Source: Litoribacter populi
Lineage (GTDB): Bacteria > Bacteroidota > Bacteroidia > Cytophagales > Cyclobacteriaceae
Assembly (NCBI RefSeq): GCF_007483685.1
Contig: NZ_VMKN01000001.1
Location: 124,001 to 188,000 of the forward strand
Direction: 5' to 3'
Length of the DNA stretch: 64,000 bases
Below, piece by piece: positions 34,919-44,832 of the stretch. Under the pieces are notes generated by a model that made no database searches, was not told the origin of the DNA, and saw only the letters and a list, made by a program, of their open reading frames with translations. Made by a program: the position numbers and the translations under genes. Numbering within the stretch: the stretch's first letter is position 1; every line of letters starts with the position of its first letter.

Positions 34919-36715
34919 TTAAGAGAAGGGATATTTACCTTTTTCTACCATATAATCAGCAATTTCCCTTCGCAAGGTTTTAGTATCCTCCAGGTCCATT
35001 TTGGTAAACCGCTTCAATCCCATAAGCATCACCTTTTGCTCATCTCCTGATGTGAAGGAACCTATTGCCTCCTTGGCAGCAGCATTAATCTTATCAGCAG
35101 CCTGAGACATGTATACCTTTGTCATAGCGATCTGATGCTTGCAATTTTCTTCACCTTTAAGACTTACCAGCTTTTCGGTTCTCAAAAGGGTTGATTCCAC
35201 AGCGTAAAGTTCAATCATCACATCAGCAAGGTTCATCATGATCTCTTGCTCGGTTTCGATCTTATCCTGAAGCGTCATGGCAGCCTTTCCTCCAACCATT
35301 AAAAATACTTTCTTCAACTTTTTCAACACTTCTTTTTCTGCCGCAAAAAGTTCAGATGTATCTACTGAATCAAATGACGGCACAGAAGTCAATTCCTTGC
35401 TCACTGCCATCGCTGGCTCATAAATGTTAACCTCGCCTTTCATGGCTCTCTTTAGCACCATGCCCACCATCAACATTCGGTTGATCTCATTGGTCCCTTC
35501 ATAGATTCTGGAGATTCTAGCATCTCTGTAGGCTCTTTCCATAGGGGCATCAGCAGAATAACCCATACCACCATACACCTGCACACCCTCATCCACCACA
35601 TAATCCAAGACCTCTGATCCATGCACTTTCGAAATCGCACACTCAATAGCAAATTGCTCCACCCCTTTCAGCTTGGCTTCGCTATCTTCCATTCCTTCAG
35701 ATGCCAAGGCTGCAATTCTATCCTCGATGTCCTGTCCTACTCGGTAAGACAACGACTCACTAGCATAAGTTCTTACTGCCATTTCAGCCAATTTATGCTT
35801 AATAGCCCCAAAAGTATTTATAGAAGTGCCAAATTGCTTACGTTCGGTGGAGTAATTGATGGCTTGAGAAATAACTGTTCGACAACCTCCCAAAACTCCA
35901 GCACCCAATTTTACCCGACCTATATTAAGGATGTTCACAGCAATCTTGAAACCGTTTCCTCTTTCGGAAAGCATATTTTCAACAGGTACCTTGCAGTCGT
36001 TGAAAAACACCTGACGAGTAGAAGATCCTTTAATACCCATTTTTTTCTCCTCCTCATTCATGGTGATTCCACCAAAATCTTTTTCCACAATGAAGGCAGT
36101 AAGATTTTTATCATCCTCGATTTTGGCAAACACGATGAAAATATCCGCAAATCCCGCGTTGGAAATCCACATCTTCTGGCCATTCAGCAAATAATGTTTA
36201 CCGTCATCGGAAAGATCCGCTTTAGTTTTGCCGCTGTTGGCATCAGATCCCGCATCAGGTTCTGTTAAGCAATAGCAGGCCGCCCATTCTCCAGTAGCAA
36301 GTTTTGGTAAATACTTTTGCTTTTGCTCCTCCGTGCCATAATATAAAATCGGCAGGGTTCCAATCCCAGTATGCGCACCATAGGTGGTGGAAAAGGACCC
36401 CGCAGCACCTATGATATCTGCAATCAACATGGAAGTATTGAAACTCATACCCATCCCTCCAAACTCCTCTGGAACAGAGATTCCCAGAAGTCCAAGCTCT
36501 CCGGCTTTCTTAAAAATGCTAGGTACCAATTGAGGATCTTTCATGCTGTCGATTTCCTCAGCCTTCGGCACTATCTCCGTGTCGATAAAGTCCTGACAGG
36601 CTTGCGCCATCATACGTTGTTCCTCGGTAAATTCCTCAGGAATAAATATGTCCTGAGCAGGTGTATCTTTCACCAAGAACTCACCCCCATTGATTGATTT
36701 TTTTATGGTTTCCAT
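34919..36715 (-). CDS. fadE: Acyl-CoA dehydrogenase (FadE-like)
   Basis: This 598-residue FAD enzyme catalyses the first beta-oxidation step, forming trans-2-enoyl-CoA. Signatures are CYCLTEPDAGSDANS, MWISNAGFADIFIVFAKI, RKQFGTSINTFGAIKHKLAEM and YGGMGYSADAPMERAYRDAR, and the catalytic Glu lies in RIYEGTNEINRML. It is longer than the ~380-residue standard by a C-terminal helical region (~170 residues), as in many Bacteroidota relatives. It lies 14 bases after the thiolase gene, last in the operon. Confidence 0.92.
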   Translation of the reverse strand: METIKKSINGGEFLVKDTPAQDIFIPEEFTEEQRMMAQACQDFIDTEIVPKAEEIDSMKDPQLVPSIFKKAGELGLLGISVPEEFGGMGMSFNTSMLIADIIGAAGSFSTTYGAHTGIGTLPILYYGTEEQKQKYLPKLATGEWAACYCLTEPDAGSDANSGKTKADLSDDGKHYLLNGQKMWISNAGFADIFIVFAKIEDDKNLTAFIVEKDFGGITMNEEEKKMGIKGSSTRQVFFNDCKVPVENMLSERGNGFKIAVNILNIGRVKLGAGVLGGCRTVISQAINYSTERKQFGTSINTFGAIKHKLAEMAVRTYASESLSYRVGQDIEDRIAALASEGMEDSEAKLKGVEQFAIECAISKVHGSEVLDYVVDEGVQVYGGMGYSADAPMERAYRDARISRIYEGTNEINRMLMVGMVLKRAMKGEVNIYEPAMAVSKELTSVPSFDSVDTSELFAAEKEVLKKLKKVFLMVGGKAAMTLQDKIETEQEIMMNLADVMIELYAVESTLLRTEKLVSLKGEENCKHQIAMTKVYMSQAADKINAAAKEAIGSFTSGDEQKVMLMGLKRFTKMDLEDTKTLRREIADYMVEKGKYPFS

Positions 36716-36729
36716 AATATATTAATTTT

Positions 36730-37905
36730 CTATTTCAATAATTCAATTACCCCGGCTACACCTTGTCCACCACCCACACAAGCGGTCACAAGTCCATATT
36801 TACCATTTTGGCGACGTAGCTCATTTATGATCTGAACCGAAAGTTTAGCTCCAGTACATCCCAGCGGGTGACCCAATGCCACCGCTCCTCCATTCACATT
36901 CACTATGTCTGGATTCATATCAAGTGATTTGATTACAGCTAAGGCTTGCGCAGCAAAGGCCTCATTCAGCTCTACCAAGTTGATGTCATTCATAGTGATG
37001 CCAGCTTGCTTCAGAGCCTTCGGAACAGCTACTTTTGGTCCAATACCCATGATGCGCGGCTCCACTCCGGCAACACTGTAGGAAACCAATCTTGCAACTG
37101 GCTCCAAATTCAGCTCTTTTACCATTCGCTCAGACATAACTACTACAAAAGCAGCCCCATCAGAAGTCTGAGAACTGTTTCCAGCTGTCACCTGACCCCC
37201 CTGTCTAAATGCTGGCTTTAAATTGCTCAACACCTCCATGTTGGTTCCTTTTCTTGGCCCCTCATCGGTATCGACGGTAAACTTCCTGGTTTTACGTTTT
37301 CCAGATTCATCCACATAGTTTTCTTCTACCTCAACAGGCACAATCTCATCTTTAAACTTGCCACTTTCTATTGCGGCTAGTGCTTTTTCATGAGATTTAA
37401 CTGCAAATTGATCTGAATCTTCACGCGTGATGTCATAGTCTTTAGCAAGTTCCTCTGCTGTCAAACCCATACTCAAGTAATAATCGGGATTCTCAGAGGC
37501 TATTTTCCAGTTCAATGCCGTCTTGTATCCCATCATCGGTAGAAGAGACATTGATTCTGTACCTCCGGCAATGATGCAATCCGCCATTCCGTTTTTGATT
37601 TTGGCTGTAGCTAAGGCTATGGCCTCTAAACCTGAACCGCAATATCGGTTGATAATAAATCCAGGTACCTCTTGTGGCAAGGCCAATAAAGATATCATTC
37701 TTCCCATCTGCATACCCTGTTCTGCCTCCGGAATGGCATTTCCTACGATCAAATCATCAACTCTCTTGGAATCCAATCCAGGAATTTCACTCACTAGATG
37801 CGTAATCACATCAGCGGCAAGGTCATCTGGTCGGTAAAACCTGAAACCACCTTTTTTGGCTTTTCCTACAGCCGATCTATATCCATTTACTATATATGCT
37901 TCCAT
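36730..37905 (-). CDS. fadA: Acetyl-CoA acyltransferase (thiolase, FadA-like)
   Basis: This 391-residue thiolase cleaves 3-ketoacyl-CoA in the last step of beta-oxidation. The active-site Cys is in NRYCGSGLEAIALA (about residue 89), the His in NGGAVALGHPLGCTGAK, and the second Cys in GLVTACVGGGQG. The full length is normal. It lies in the order fadN-fadA-fadE, the same order as the Bacillus fadNAE operon. Confidence 0.93.
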   Translation of the reverse strand: MEAYIVNGYRSAVGKAKKGGFRFYRPDDLAADVITHLVSEIPGLDSKRVDDLIVGNAIPEAEQGMQMGRMISLLALPQEVPGFIINRYCGSGLEAIALATAKIKNGMADCIIAGGTESMSLLPMMGYKTALNWKIASENPDYYLSMGLTAEELAKDYDITREDSDQFAVKSHEKALAAIESGKFKDEIVPVEVEENYVDESGKRKTRKFTVDTDEGPRKGTNMEVLSNLKPAFRQGGQVTAGNSSQTSDGAAFVVVMSERMVKELNLEPVARLVSYSVAGVEPRIMGIGPKVAVPKALKQAGITMNDINLVELNEAFAAQALAVIKSLDMNPDIVNVNGGAVALGHPLGCTGAKLSVQIINELRRQNGKYGLVTACVGGGQGVAGVIELLK

Positions 37906-37974
37906 TATTTCTGATTATAAGTGATTGTTTTTGAAATAATTAGTATCAAAATTTAAACATCGATACCTATCCAA

Positions 37975-40380
37975 TTAATTTCTAAGCGGCTTACCCTTGA
38001 ACAAAATGCTATGTATTCTCTCCAAGGTTTTCTTTTCACCGGTAAGGCTTAAGAAGGCCTCCCTTTCCAAGTCCAACAAATAGCGCTCGCTGACTTCGGT
38101 GGGTTGGGAAAGGTCCCCGCCACTCATCACATAGGCCAGCTTTCTGGCAATCTTAGCATCATGTTCAGAGATATACTTTCCGTATCTCATTCCGGTAATA
38201 CCCGCTTCAAATAATGCCAGAGAGGTTTTGCCTAACACTCGAATGTTAGTTTTCTGAACGGGTTGAGTGTATCCTGCCTGGTGCAAAGCCAATACTTTCT
38301 GCTTGGCATCTGCCAATACACGCTTTCTGTTCAGTGTAATACTATCTTTTGCTTGCAAAAAGCCAAGGCCCCTTGCCTCTTCAGCTGAAGTTGACACTTT
38401 TGCCATAGCAATATTCATGAAGGTGTCCTGAAGTCTGTTCAGCTCTACATCACCATCCTTGATGCTTTCAGAAAATCTTAACGTCATTTCTTTGGTACCG
38501 CCACCGGCAGGAATCACCCCTACCCCAACTTCAACCAAGCCCATATATAGCTCTGCATGCGCCTGCACAGCATCTGCGTGTAGAGAAAGTTCACAACCAC
38601 CGCCCAGGGCCATGTTATGAGGAGCTACCACTACAGGAATGGAAGAATACCTTGCCCGCATCATGGTGTTTTGGAATTGCGCAATCATCAGGTTGATCTC
38701 GTCAAATTCCTGATCTCCGGCAAACATAAATAGCATAGCCAGGTTGGCACCTGCCGAAAAATTCCCCCCTTCATTTCCAATCACTAGACCCTTGTATTGC
38801 TTTTCAGCCATCGAAATTGCCGTGTTGATGCCTTCTATCACTTCAGCACCCATGGAATTCATTTTGGTGTGGAATTCAAGTCCAATCACATCGTCGCCCA
38901 TGTCGTAAATGGTCGAACCTGCATTGCCCCATATTTTCTTATCAGCAGATTTTAGAGTATCCAAGAGGATATACTCATCCATGCCCGGTACGGCTTTGTA
39001 AGTTTTGCTAGGGATGTCGTAATATTTCTTGACGCCATTTTCCACCTTGTAGAATGACTCATGGCCTGCCTCAAGCATGTCATCCACCCACTGCGCAGGA
39101 GCCTCACCTGCCTCTTTCATTTTAGCAACGGTATCCTTGACACCCAAAATATCCCAATTCTCAAATGGTCCATATTCCCAACCGAATCCGGCTGTCACTG
39201 CCTGATCGATTCTGTATAGCTCATCTGAAATCTCCGGGATTCTGTTGCTGCAATAACGGAAAAGATCATAGAAAGAAGCTCTGTAAAACTCACCCGCCTT
39301 ATCATCAAAGTTTACCAGAAATTTGATCCTCTTCTTCAGATCATCAATTTCCTTGGATCCTTCGAGGGCTTTGAATTTCGGCTTTTCTACATCTTTGTAT
39401 TCAAAAGTATCAAAATCAATCTCTTTAAGTTCTTTTGTTCCATCCTTATGACGGATCATGTTGAAGTACCCTTTGCCAGTCTTATCTCCCCACCATTTTT
39501 TCTCGTAGAGCACTTCCATGATCTTGGGAAGCTTAAACTTGTCCCTAGACTCGTCGTGCTCTAGTGTTTTGTAAAGATTGTTTGCCACATTTACCGTGGT
39601 ATCCAAACCCACAACATCCATGGTTCTGAAAGTCGCCGATTTGGCCCGACCGATGATAGTACCAGTCAATTTATCAACCTCAGACACGCCTAAGCCCATT
39701 TTTTCTATGGTATGCATACCACTGATGATGGCATAAACGCCAATTCTATTAGCAATAAATGCAGGCGTATCCTTACAAAGCACCGTTTCTTTGCCCAGGT
39801 ACCTGTCTCCATAATCCATCAAGAAATCGATTATAGCAGGATCTGTTTCCGGGGCAGGAATGATTTCCAATAATCGAAGGTACCTTGGAGGGTTAAAAAA
39901 GTGCGTTCCTGCAAAATTCTTCTTGAAATCTTCACTTCTACCCTCGCACATCATGTGCATTGGAATCCCTGAAGTGTTAGAAGTAATCAAGGTTCCCGCT
40001 TTACGGTGAAGTTCCACCTTCTCAAAAAGTGACTGCTTTATATCCAGTCTTTCGACTACAACTTCCATCACCCAATCATAATCTTTGATCTTTGGGAGAT
40101 CATCGTCAAAATTACCGGTAGAGATTCGACTTGCAAAATCCTTGTTATAAATTGGTGATGGCTTTGATTTCAATGCCGTCTGGAGGGCATCATTTACAAT
40201 TCGATTGCGGACCTGCTTGTCATCCAAGCTAAGTCCTTTTTTCTGTTCATCTTCATTAAGCTCCCTTGGTACGATATCCAAAAGCAACACTTCCACGCCA
40301 ATATTGGCAAAATGGCTGGCTATCCTGGATCCCATGACGCCGGAACCTAAAATGGCGATTTTCTTAATTGTTCGTTTCAT
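37975..40380 (-). CDS. fadN: 3-hydroxyacyl-CoA dehydrogenase / enoyl-CoA hydratase (FadN-like)
   Basis: This 801-residue bifunctional enzyme has the dehydrogenase first (AILGSGVMGSRIASHFANIG, then the HFFNPPRYLRLLEIIP segment with catalytic His). The crotonase domain comes at ~500-700 (GNEGGNFSAGANLAMLF, then MALGGGCELSLHADA). This domain order fits FadN-type proteins, unlike E. coli FadB, where the hydratase comes first. It performs hydration and NAD-dependent oxidation. It is followed by fadA with a 69-base gap and preceded by the MarR regulator. Confidence 0.92.
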   Translation of the reverse strand: MKRTIKKIAILGSGVMGSRIASHFANIGVEVLLLDIVPRELNEDEQKKGLSLDDKQVRNRIVNDALQTALKSKPSPIYNKDFASRISTGNFDDDLPKIKDYDWVMEVVVERLDIKQSLFEKVELHRKAGTLITSNTSGIPMHMMCEGRSEDFKKNFAGTHFFNPPRYLRLLEIIPAPETDPAIIDFLMDYGDRYLGKETVLCKDTPAFIANRIGVYAIISGMHTIEKMGLGVSEVDKLTGTIIGRAKSATFRTMDVVGLDTTVNVANNLYKTLEHDESRDKFKLPKIMEVLYEKKWWGDKTGKGYFNMIRHKDGTKELKEIDFDTFEYKDVEKPKFKALEGSKEIDDLKKRIKFLVNFDDKAGEFYRASFYDLFRYCSNRIPEISDELYRIDQAVTAGFGWEYGPFENWDILGVKDTVAKMKEAGEAPAQWVDDMLEAGHESFYKVENGVKKYYDIPSKTYKAVPGMDEYILLDTLKSADKKIWGNAGSTIYDMGDDVIGLEFHTKMNSMGAEVIEGINTAISMAEKQYKGLVIGNEGGNFSAGANLAMLFMFAGDQEFDEINLMIAQFQNTMMRARYSSIPVVVAPHNMALGGGCELSLHADAVQAHAELYMGLVEVGVGVIPAGGGTKEMTLRFSESIKDGDVELNRLQDTFMNIAMAKVSTSAEEARGLGFLQAKDSITLNRKRVLADAKQKVLALHQAGYTQPVQKTNIRVLGKTSLALFEAGITGMRYGKYISEHDAKIARKLAYVMSGGDLSQPTEVSERYLLDLEREAFLSLTGEKKTLERIHSILFKGKPLRN

Positions 40381-40416
40381 ATTGTTTTAGTGATTTCTGA
40401 AAAAAGGTCTAATTAC

Positions 40417-40887
40417 TTAATCCCTAATTTCAACCGTTGTTTGAGGGTTTATAGTTGACGACTGTATTTTTTCTACTACGAGGTTGATCTTGTCAAAAAC
40501 TTTGAAAAACCTGGCCAGTTCTTCCTTTCCCACGGCCTGTTGGACCTCCTCGTTAAATTCCTTGATTGTCTTGACGCTGATCTCTTTTTTCTTTTTCCCT
40601 TCTGGGGTCAAATATATCCGGACCGATCGCTTGTCTTGTAAATCAGGTTTACGTACAATCAAGCCCTTTTCTTCCATGGTTTTGAGCATTCTAGTCAGGC
40701 TTCTGGCCTCCAATCCCATTAATGGAGCAATCTTGGTGGCCGGTGTCCCTTCCTTTGAGTTGATGTTTATTAAGACAAACCCTATGGATGTGGTAAATTC
40801 ATCCTGCACAGCCCGTTGGTTATACATCCGGTTGATGGCATGCCAGGCAGATTTAATATGATAATCCACTGTTTCCTCTCTCTTCAT
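40417..40887 (-). CDS. MarR-family transcriptional regulator
   Basis: This 156-residue winged-helix regulator has the motif SKEGTPATKIAPLMGLEARSL followed by TRMLKTMEEKGLIVRKPDLQDKRSVRIYLT, with the wing DKRSVRIYLTPEGKK. It is the first gene of the fad operon and so probably controls it, with acyl-CoA or a fatty acid as ligand (inference). A perfect 14-bp palindrome lies 44 bases upstream of its start. Confidence 0.9.
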   Translation of the reverse strand: MKREETVDYHIKSAWHAINRMYNQRAVQDEFTTSIGFVLININSKEGTPATKIAPLMGLEARSLTRMLKTMEEKGLIVRKPDLQDKRSVRIYLTPEGKKKKEISVKTIKEFNEEVQQAVGKEELARFFKVFDKINLVVEKIQSSTINPQTTVEIRD

Positions 40888-40930
40888 TTTCTCAAGCTAG
40901 TTTAAGAATACCTAAGTTAAGAAAAATAAA

Positions 40931-40944
40931 GTATGCATGCATAC
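40931..40944. promoter_or_regulatory. 14-bp palindrome, candidate MarR operator
   Basis: GTATGCATGCATAC is a perfect inverted repeat in the 223-base leader of the MarR-fad operon. MarR proteins bind palindromes of this size, and autoregulation is usual in the family. No other copy in this exact form was noticed in the window. Confidence 0.6.
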
Positions 40945-41110
40945 CATTAACATAGAATTTTATTTACCCATTTAAAATAATTATCAGATATGAAGCGAGG
41001 AGTTATAATTAAATTTTGTAATGAACAGGTATTGAGCTATTAAATAAACAAAAATTCTTAAAAAACTGAAAATACCGAATTAAGTTTCTTATAAAAATAT
41101 TTACTTTTTA

Positions 41111-41851
41111 TCATTGACTAATGATATTTATTCTAGCTTTGAAATATATGCTTGTTAAATCAAAATTTGGATAATCTGAGAGGGTAGGCTGCGCCCCAAA
41201 ATGATGCAAAAGCAAGTTGCTGCCTATTTCAAGTGAAAAAAAATCAAACATTCCTTTTGTAGGCTCAGGGTGAAAATGGTTGGGACTGATAAGAACATTC
41301 ACATTCAGACCAACACTGCTCTGGCTAAGTCTTAGCTCATTGAAATTTCGATTGCTTAGAAAATCATCAAAACTCCCGACTTCATCAGTTGATTTCAATA
41401 CGTAACGTCCATTGGCAAACAAAAAGCCCAATCCGGGTTCAAACCTAAATTGATTACTTTCTGACAACACGTTGTAGCCCGCCCCTATCCGAGCATTTGA
41501 ATAAAATATGCTTTCGCGAATGCCTTGAATGTCACCTATGTCGCTACTGTTTGCAAAGCTGAAATCCACTTGTAACATGGTCCATTTTTCATTTTGAATA
41601 TTGAAACCAAGGCCATTTACAAAATTCCTATTAGGAAATGAACTCAAACCAGCAGCTTCTAACCTTTCGGTAAAAGGCTGGATCGAAAGTAAGTTTTCTA
41701 AACCCATGGAAAAATAAAAATTCATCAATGATGGACTGGTTTCCGATCTTTCCAGGTGAAGCTTTTCCAAAAAATCTGGCGGAACGTCCTCCTGAGCTAA
41801 TAGTAGGAATGGAGAAATAAAAAAGATAAGGCTAAAAAGAAATTTACGCAT
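41111..41851 (-). CDS. Outer-membrane beta-barrel-like protein
   Basis: This 246-residue exported protein has a signal peptide (ending LLLAQ) and alternating hydrophobic strands with aromatic girdles, ending in YFKARINIISQ. It is paralogous in layout to the next gene upstream. Both have a QRL/ERLEAAG region near residues 50-70 (ERLEAAGLSSFPNRNFVNGLGFNI against QRLQNAGYQDFGEHAGIVGIGI). No family name can be given. It starts 2 bases past its neighbour's stop, so they are co-transcribed. Confidence 0.7.
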   Translation of the reverse strand: MRKFLFSLIFFISPFLLLAQEDVPPDFLEKLHLERSETSPSLMNFYFSMGLENLLSIQPFTERLEAAGLSSFPNRNFVNGLGFNIQNEKWTMLQVDFSFANSSDIGDIQGIRESIFYSNARIGAGYNVLSESNQFRFEPGLGFLFANGRYVLKSTDEVGSFDDFLSNRNFNELRLSQSSVGLNVNVLISPNHFHPEPTKGMFDFFSLEIGSNLLLHHFGAQPTLSDYPNFDLTSIYFKARINIISQ

Positions 41852-41853
41852 AA

Positions 41854-42624
41854 TTAATAATCCGCTTCTTTTTCAGTTTTGGTAGTTTTTTTGAATTTTC
41901 CTAATCCGATATTGGCTTTGATATAAAAAGCACTAGGATCAAAGGTTGGTGAGTTTCGAATAGCAAAATCATCCCTAATATCCGGATTAAAATTCCTTCT
42001 AAGTTTGGTGCGGCTATTCAAGATATTCCAAATATAGCCAGCTTGCAGAGAAAATCGGCTATATATCCCGACTTGTGTTGTCGGCTTAAGAAATGCTCCG
42101 ATGATTTTATCGGCATTAATGCTAATATTCAGTCCATAATTTCTTTGGTAAAGAAAGCTGCTATTCATGGCTCCGGTGATATTATCATCAAAATCCCTAT
42201 TCAAATTATTGGCTAATAAATCAAGGGAAGTGGTGCCGTAAAACACGCCAATCCTGGGAAAATAATTCCATTGAGAAAAACTCCGGTCTTGGAAAAGTTT
42301 GTATTGAACCCCGGCAGTTAGGTGTAGCGGTAGATACCTATAATTAACCTCCTCATTGGACGATCTCTTTTTGTGAAGGGTCAGTTCGCTTTCAGTATAA
42401 AAGCCCCACCTTGAGCTGTTAAAATGATTGATACCTATACCCACGATGCCCGCGTGCTCTCCGAAATCCTGATAGCCCGCATTTTGCAATCTTTGATTCA
42501 ATGCTTTGTAAGGTTGGTTCCGATATCCACCTGAAACATAAATATCTGTGAAATGCAGATATTCTTGGGCAGCTAAATCAGTGCCTATGCTGAAAAGAAA
42601 AACGAGCCATAAAATTTTTTCCAT
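41854..42624 (-). CDS. Outer-membrane beta-barrel-like protein, paralogue of the next gene
   Basis: This 256-residue protein has a signal peptide (MEKILWLVFLFSIGTDLAAQ) and many amphipathic beta strands (WGFYTESELTLHKK, YLPLHLTAGVQYKLF, TQVGIYSRFSLQAGYIW, AFYIKANIGLGKF). An eight-to-ten-strand outer-membrane barrel is inferred. It is the first of a two-gene transcript with 41111-41851. The putative origin region lies directly upstream. Confidence 0.7.
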   Translation of the reverse strand: MEKILWLVFLFSIGTDLAAQEYLHFTDIYVSGGYRNQPYKALNQRLQNAGYQDFGEHAGIVGIGINHFNSSRWGFYTESELTLHKKRSSNEEVNYRYLPLHLTAGVQYKLFQDRSFSQWNYFPRIGVFYGTTSLDLLANNLNRDFDDNITGAMNSSFLYQRNYGLNISINADKIIGAFLKPTTQVGIYSRFSLQAGYIWNILNSRTKLRRNFNPDIRDDFAIRNSPTFDPSAFYIKANIGLGKFKKTTKTEKEADY

Positions 42625-42639
42625 TTTCTGAGCATTTAA

Positions 42640-43092
42640 AAGAGCTTCAATTTTGTAAAACTTCCTAAGCTGGTTTCATGTCAAAATCACTTATCCACCC
42701 CTCTATATATATACTATTTTATTTAATTAAATAAAAACTATTAAAGTTATTAAGGTGTGGATTTGTGGACAAATACTTTCGATAAAGTTTCCCACAAGCG
42801 TATGATCATTTATCCCCCTGCTATACACGCTTCATTCACATTTTATCCACTTGTAACTGGTTAGTGGTCAATAATCAATAGACTTATGCCCATTTAGGTG
42901 TACAATATACGCTAAAGTTAAATGTGTATGATTAGCTGTGGGGGAAAATGTGGATTACGGTGTAGAATATTGTGGTTATCCATAGAGTCCAAAAAAATCC
43001 CCCAATGAAAAATATCACTGGGGGATAACTCTAGTATTATCCATAAGTTGTCGACACTTATTCACACTTTCCGGGTGAGTTATCGACATCCC
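42640..43092. other. Candidate chromosomal replication origin (oriC)
   Basis: This non-coding 450-base segment contains DnaA-box-like 9-mers. On the plus strand these are TTATCCACC 42691, TTATCCACT 42843, TTATCCATA 42976 and 43037, TTATTCACA 43058 and TTATCGACA 43080. On the minus strand, complements of TTGTCCACA lie at 42764-42772 and TAATCCACA at 42949-42957. A run of A/T from ~42701 to 42755 could be the unwinding element. mnmG (gidA), often an origin neighbour, and three parS-like sites lie within 5 kb. Confidence 0.65.
42991..43026 (-). terminator. Terminator of the mnmG-methyltransferase-lipoprotein operon
   Basis: Read on the minus strand, ATCCCCCAGTG pairs with CATTGGGGGAT and is followed by seven T residues. 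It sits inside the candidate origin segment. Confidence 0.85.
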
Positions 43093-43095
43093 TTG

Positions 43096-44832
43096 TTAAA
43101 GTTCATCCGGGATGATAAATTCCGGTATTTCTATCTCAAAATCCATGCCTTCCTCCTCGGTATCAGGTTTTTGGTCTAAACCTGTTTCTGGTATTGCTGG
43201 AATGTTGAGATCTACATTTGACCAATTAGGCCTGATGGTGAATTCCCGAGTTCCATTGGCCGGATTGATATAATAATACACTGGTTCTGGTTGGCTCATA
43301 TCATTATAGTTTCCTGGATCCCATCTTCGGTTGCCGTTCCTGTCGATTATAGCCCTCAATTTGTAGTCTCCTGCTTCTATATTGGTTATCCTAAATGAAT
43401 TTCTTTCTGTCAAATAGGTGGTATACACTATTTCGTTTCGCTTGTTGAGTAGCTGTAAGATAATAGGTAACTCATCTGATTCTACTACTCCTGATATTTC
43501 ATCCGATAGATTGTCGGATTTAATCTTTCTGTAGTTGGCTTCTACTTTGTTTTCATTCCAAAGTCCTTCTACATCCTGAAAGGTAGAATCGGCACCATAT
43601 AAAGTATAGGTACCTGCTGGGAGTGTATCAGGTAGAGCTACCCTAACAATGTATTTGGTGTAGTTGCTACTGTCCAGCAAGCTCAGATTTTCGCGTTGAA
43701 TAGGGATATAACTTGCTGTGTCATAACGAACCATCAGGGAGTCATAATTTATGTTCACTACAGGTTTGTTAAAGTCCAACTGAGCCACCAGATTTCTTAT
43801 GAACCCCTTCCCACTATCCACTGTTATATCCAATTTTTCTTTATTTCTGGTACTCTCCTCAAAAGTTGCATACAAAGTTGTATCGATGCTGAACCCTACG
43901 GTATCTTTTAAAGTCAATCTCACCTCTGTACTGTCTTCTCTTATCTCTGTGTGATATAGACGAATGGTCCTCTCAGAAAGGCGGTAAAATAGCTTATCAT
44001 TGAAATCAGGATGCTCCAAACGGATTTCAGCCGGAGCCTTACTTACCACCACGTCATAGTTGGTTCCCGTTGGGCTTGATCTGTTTATAGAAAAGGCTGA
44101 AAGATCTGCTCTGAACAGGTTGAAATTGGCCCCTTCTACATTCCTGTCAATGACAACTGAATCCGAGAAATAGGCGTATGGCTCTACCTTAGACTCCACT
44201 TTGAGGGTGTTGTTTTCATCCTGCCAAGCCACAGCCCTATAAGTGCCCGCTTTGATATTAGTGATTTCAAATCTTCCACTAGTATCTGCTTGTGCTATAT
44301 AATATGGAGGATCATTGAATAGGTCAGTGGTATCAGTAATGTCATATAAGCCTACCAAGACATCCTTGATCTGCTTATCTTTTTGAGGAAAGATATGCCT
44401 AACCCTACCTGAAAATTTAAGACTGTCAATCTCATCTCCTGTTGAAAATACCAATTTTAGATTAGCCGCGGGATTGTTTTCGGTGATGTCTTTTATGCTT
44501 TGCTGGAAATTGAATACATAGGTAGTGCTGTCCTCAAGTTCCTGGTTGAGTTTGATTCTCACCCTGTTTTTCAATGCCACCACTTCCATTTCTTGGGTGT
44601 TGATCCTAGGCGTGATAATGATTTGTTTATTGGGGTTTTCAACCTTAATAAACTCGCTAAACTCAAGATTAATTTCCTCTGGCTTTGTATTGAGAGATTC
44701 GTGCTCTGGGTTTGATCTTAGGAGTTGTGGTGGCTCCTCATCTTTTGGACCTCCCATGGGTGCACTTTCCCTGGCACAAGCCCATAGTACAGTAATTGCT
44801 ATAAACAGTAACAGCAGATTTTTTAACTTCAT
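43096..44832 (-). CDS. Ig-like domain lipoprotein
   Basis: This 578-residue surface or periplasmic lipoprotein has a signal peptide with lipobox VLWAC (C19), followed by ARESAPMGGPKDEEPPQLL. A bacterial Ig-like/Big_5-type domain covers about 35-125 (INLEFSEFIKVENPNKQIIITPR, DSTTYVFNFQQSIKDITENN). Two SpaA/carboxypeptidase-like beta modules follow (RFEITNIKAGTYRAVAWQDEN and SFRITNIEAGDYKLRAIIDRN). The protein is conserved in Bacteroidota, and its role is unknown. Its start overlaps the methyltransferase stop by 4 bases. Confidence 0.8.
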   Translation of the reverse strand: MKLKNLLLLFIAITVLWACARESAPMGGPKDEEPPQLLRSNPEHESLNTKPEEINLEFSEFIKVENPNKQIIITPRINTQEMEVVALKNRVRIKLNQELEDSTTYVFNFQQSIKDITENNPAANLKLVFSTGDEIDSLKFSGRVRHIFPQKDKQIKDVLVGLYDITDTTDLFNDPPYYIAQADTSGRFEITNIKAGTYRAVAWQDENNTLKVESKVEPYAYFSDSVVIDRNVEGANFNLFRADLSAFSINRSSPTGTNYDVVVSKAPAEIRLEHPDFNDKLFYRLSERTIRLYHTEIREDSTEVRLTLKDTVGFSIDTTLYATFEESTRNKEKLDITVDSGKGFIRNLVAQLDFNKPVVNINYDSLMVRYDTASYIPIQRENLSLLDSSNYTKYIVRVALPDTLPAGTYTLYGADSTFQDVEGLWNENKVEANYRKIKSDNLSDEISGVVESDELPIILQLLNKRNEIVYTTYLTERNSFRITNIEAGDYKLRAIIDRNGNRRWDPGNYNDMSQPEPVYYYINPANGTREFTIRPNWSNVDLNIPAIPETGLDQKPDTEEEGMDFEIEIPEFIIPDEL

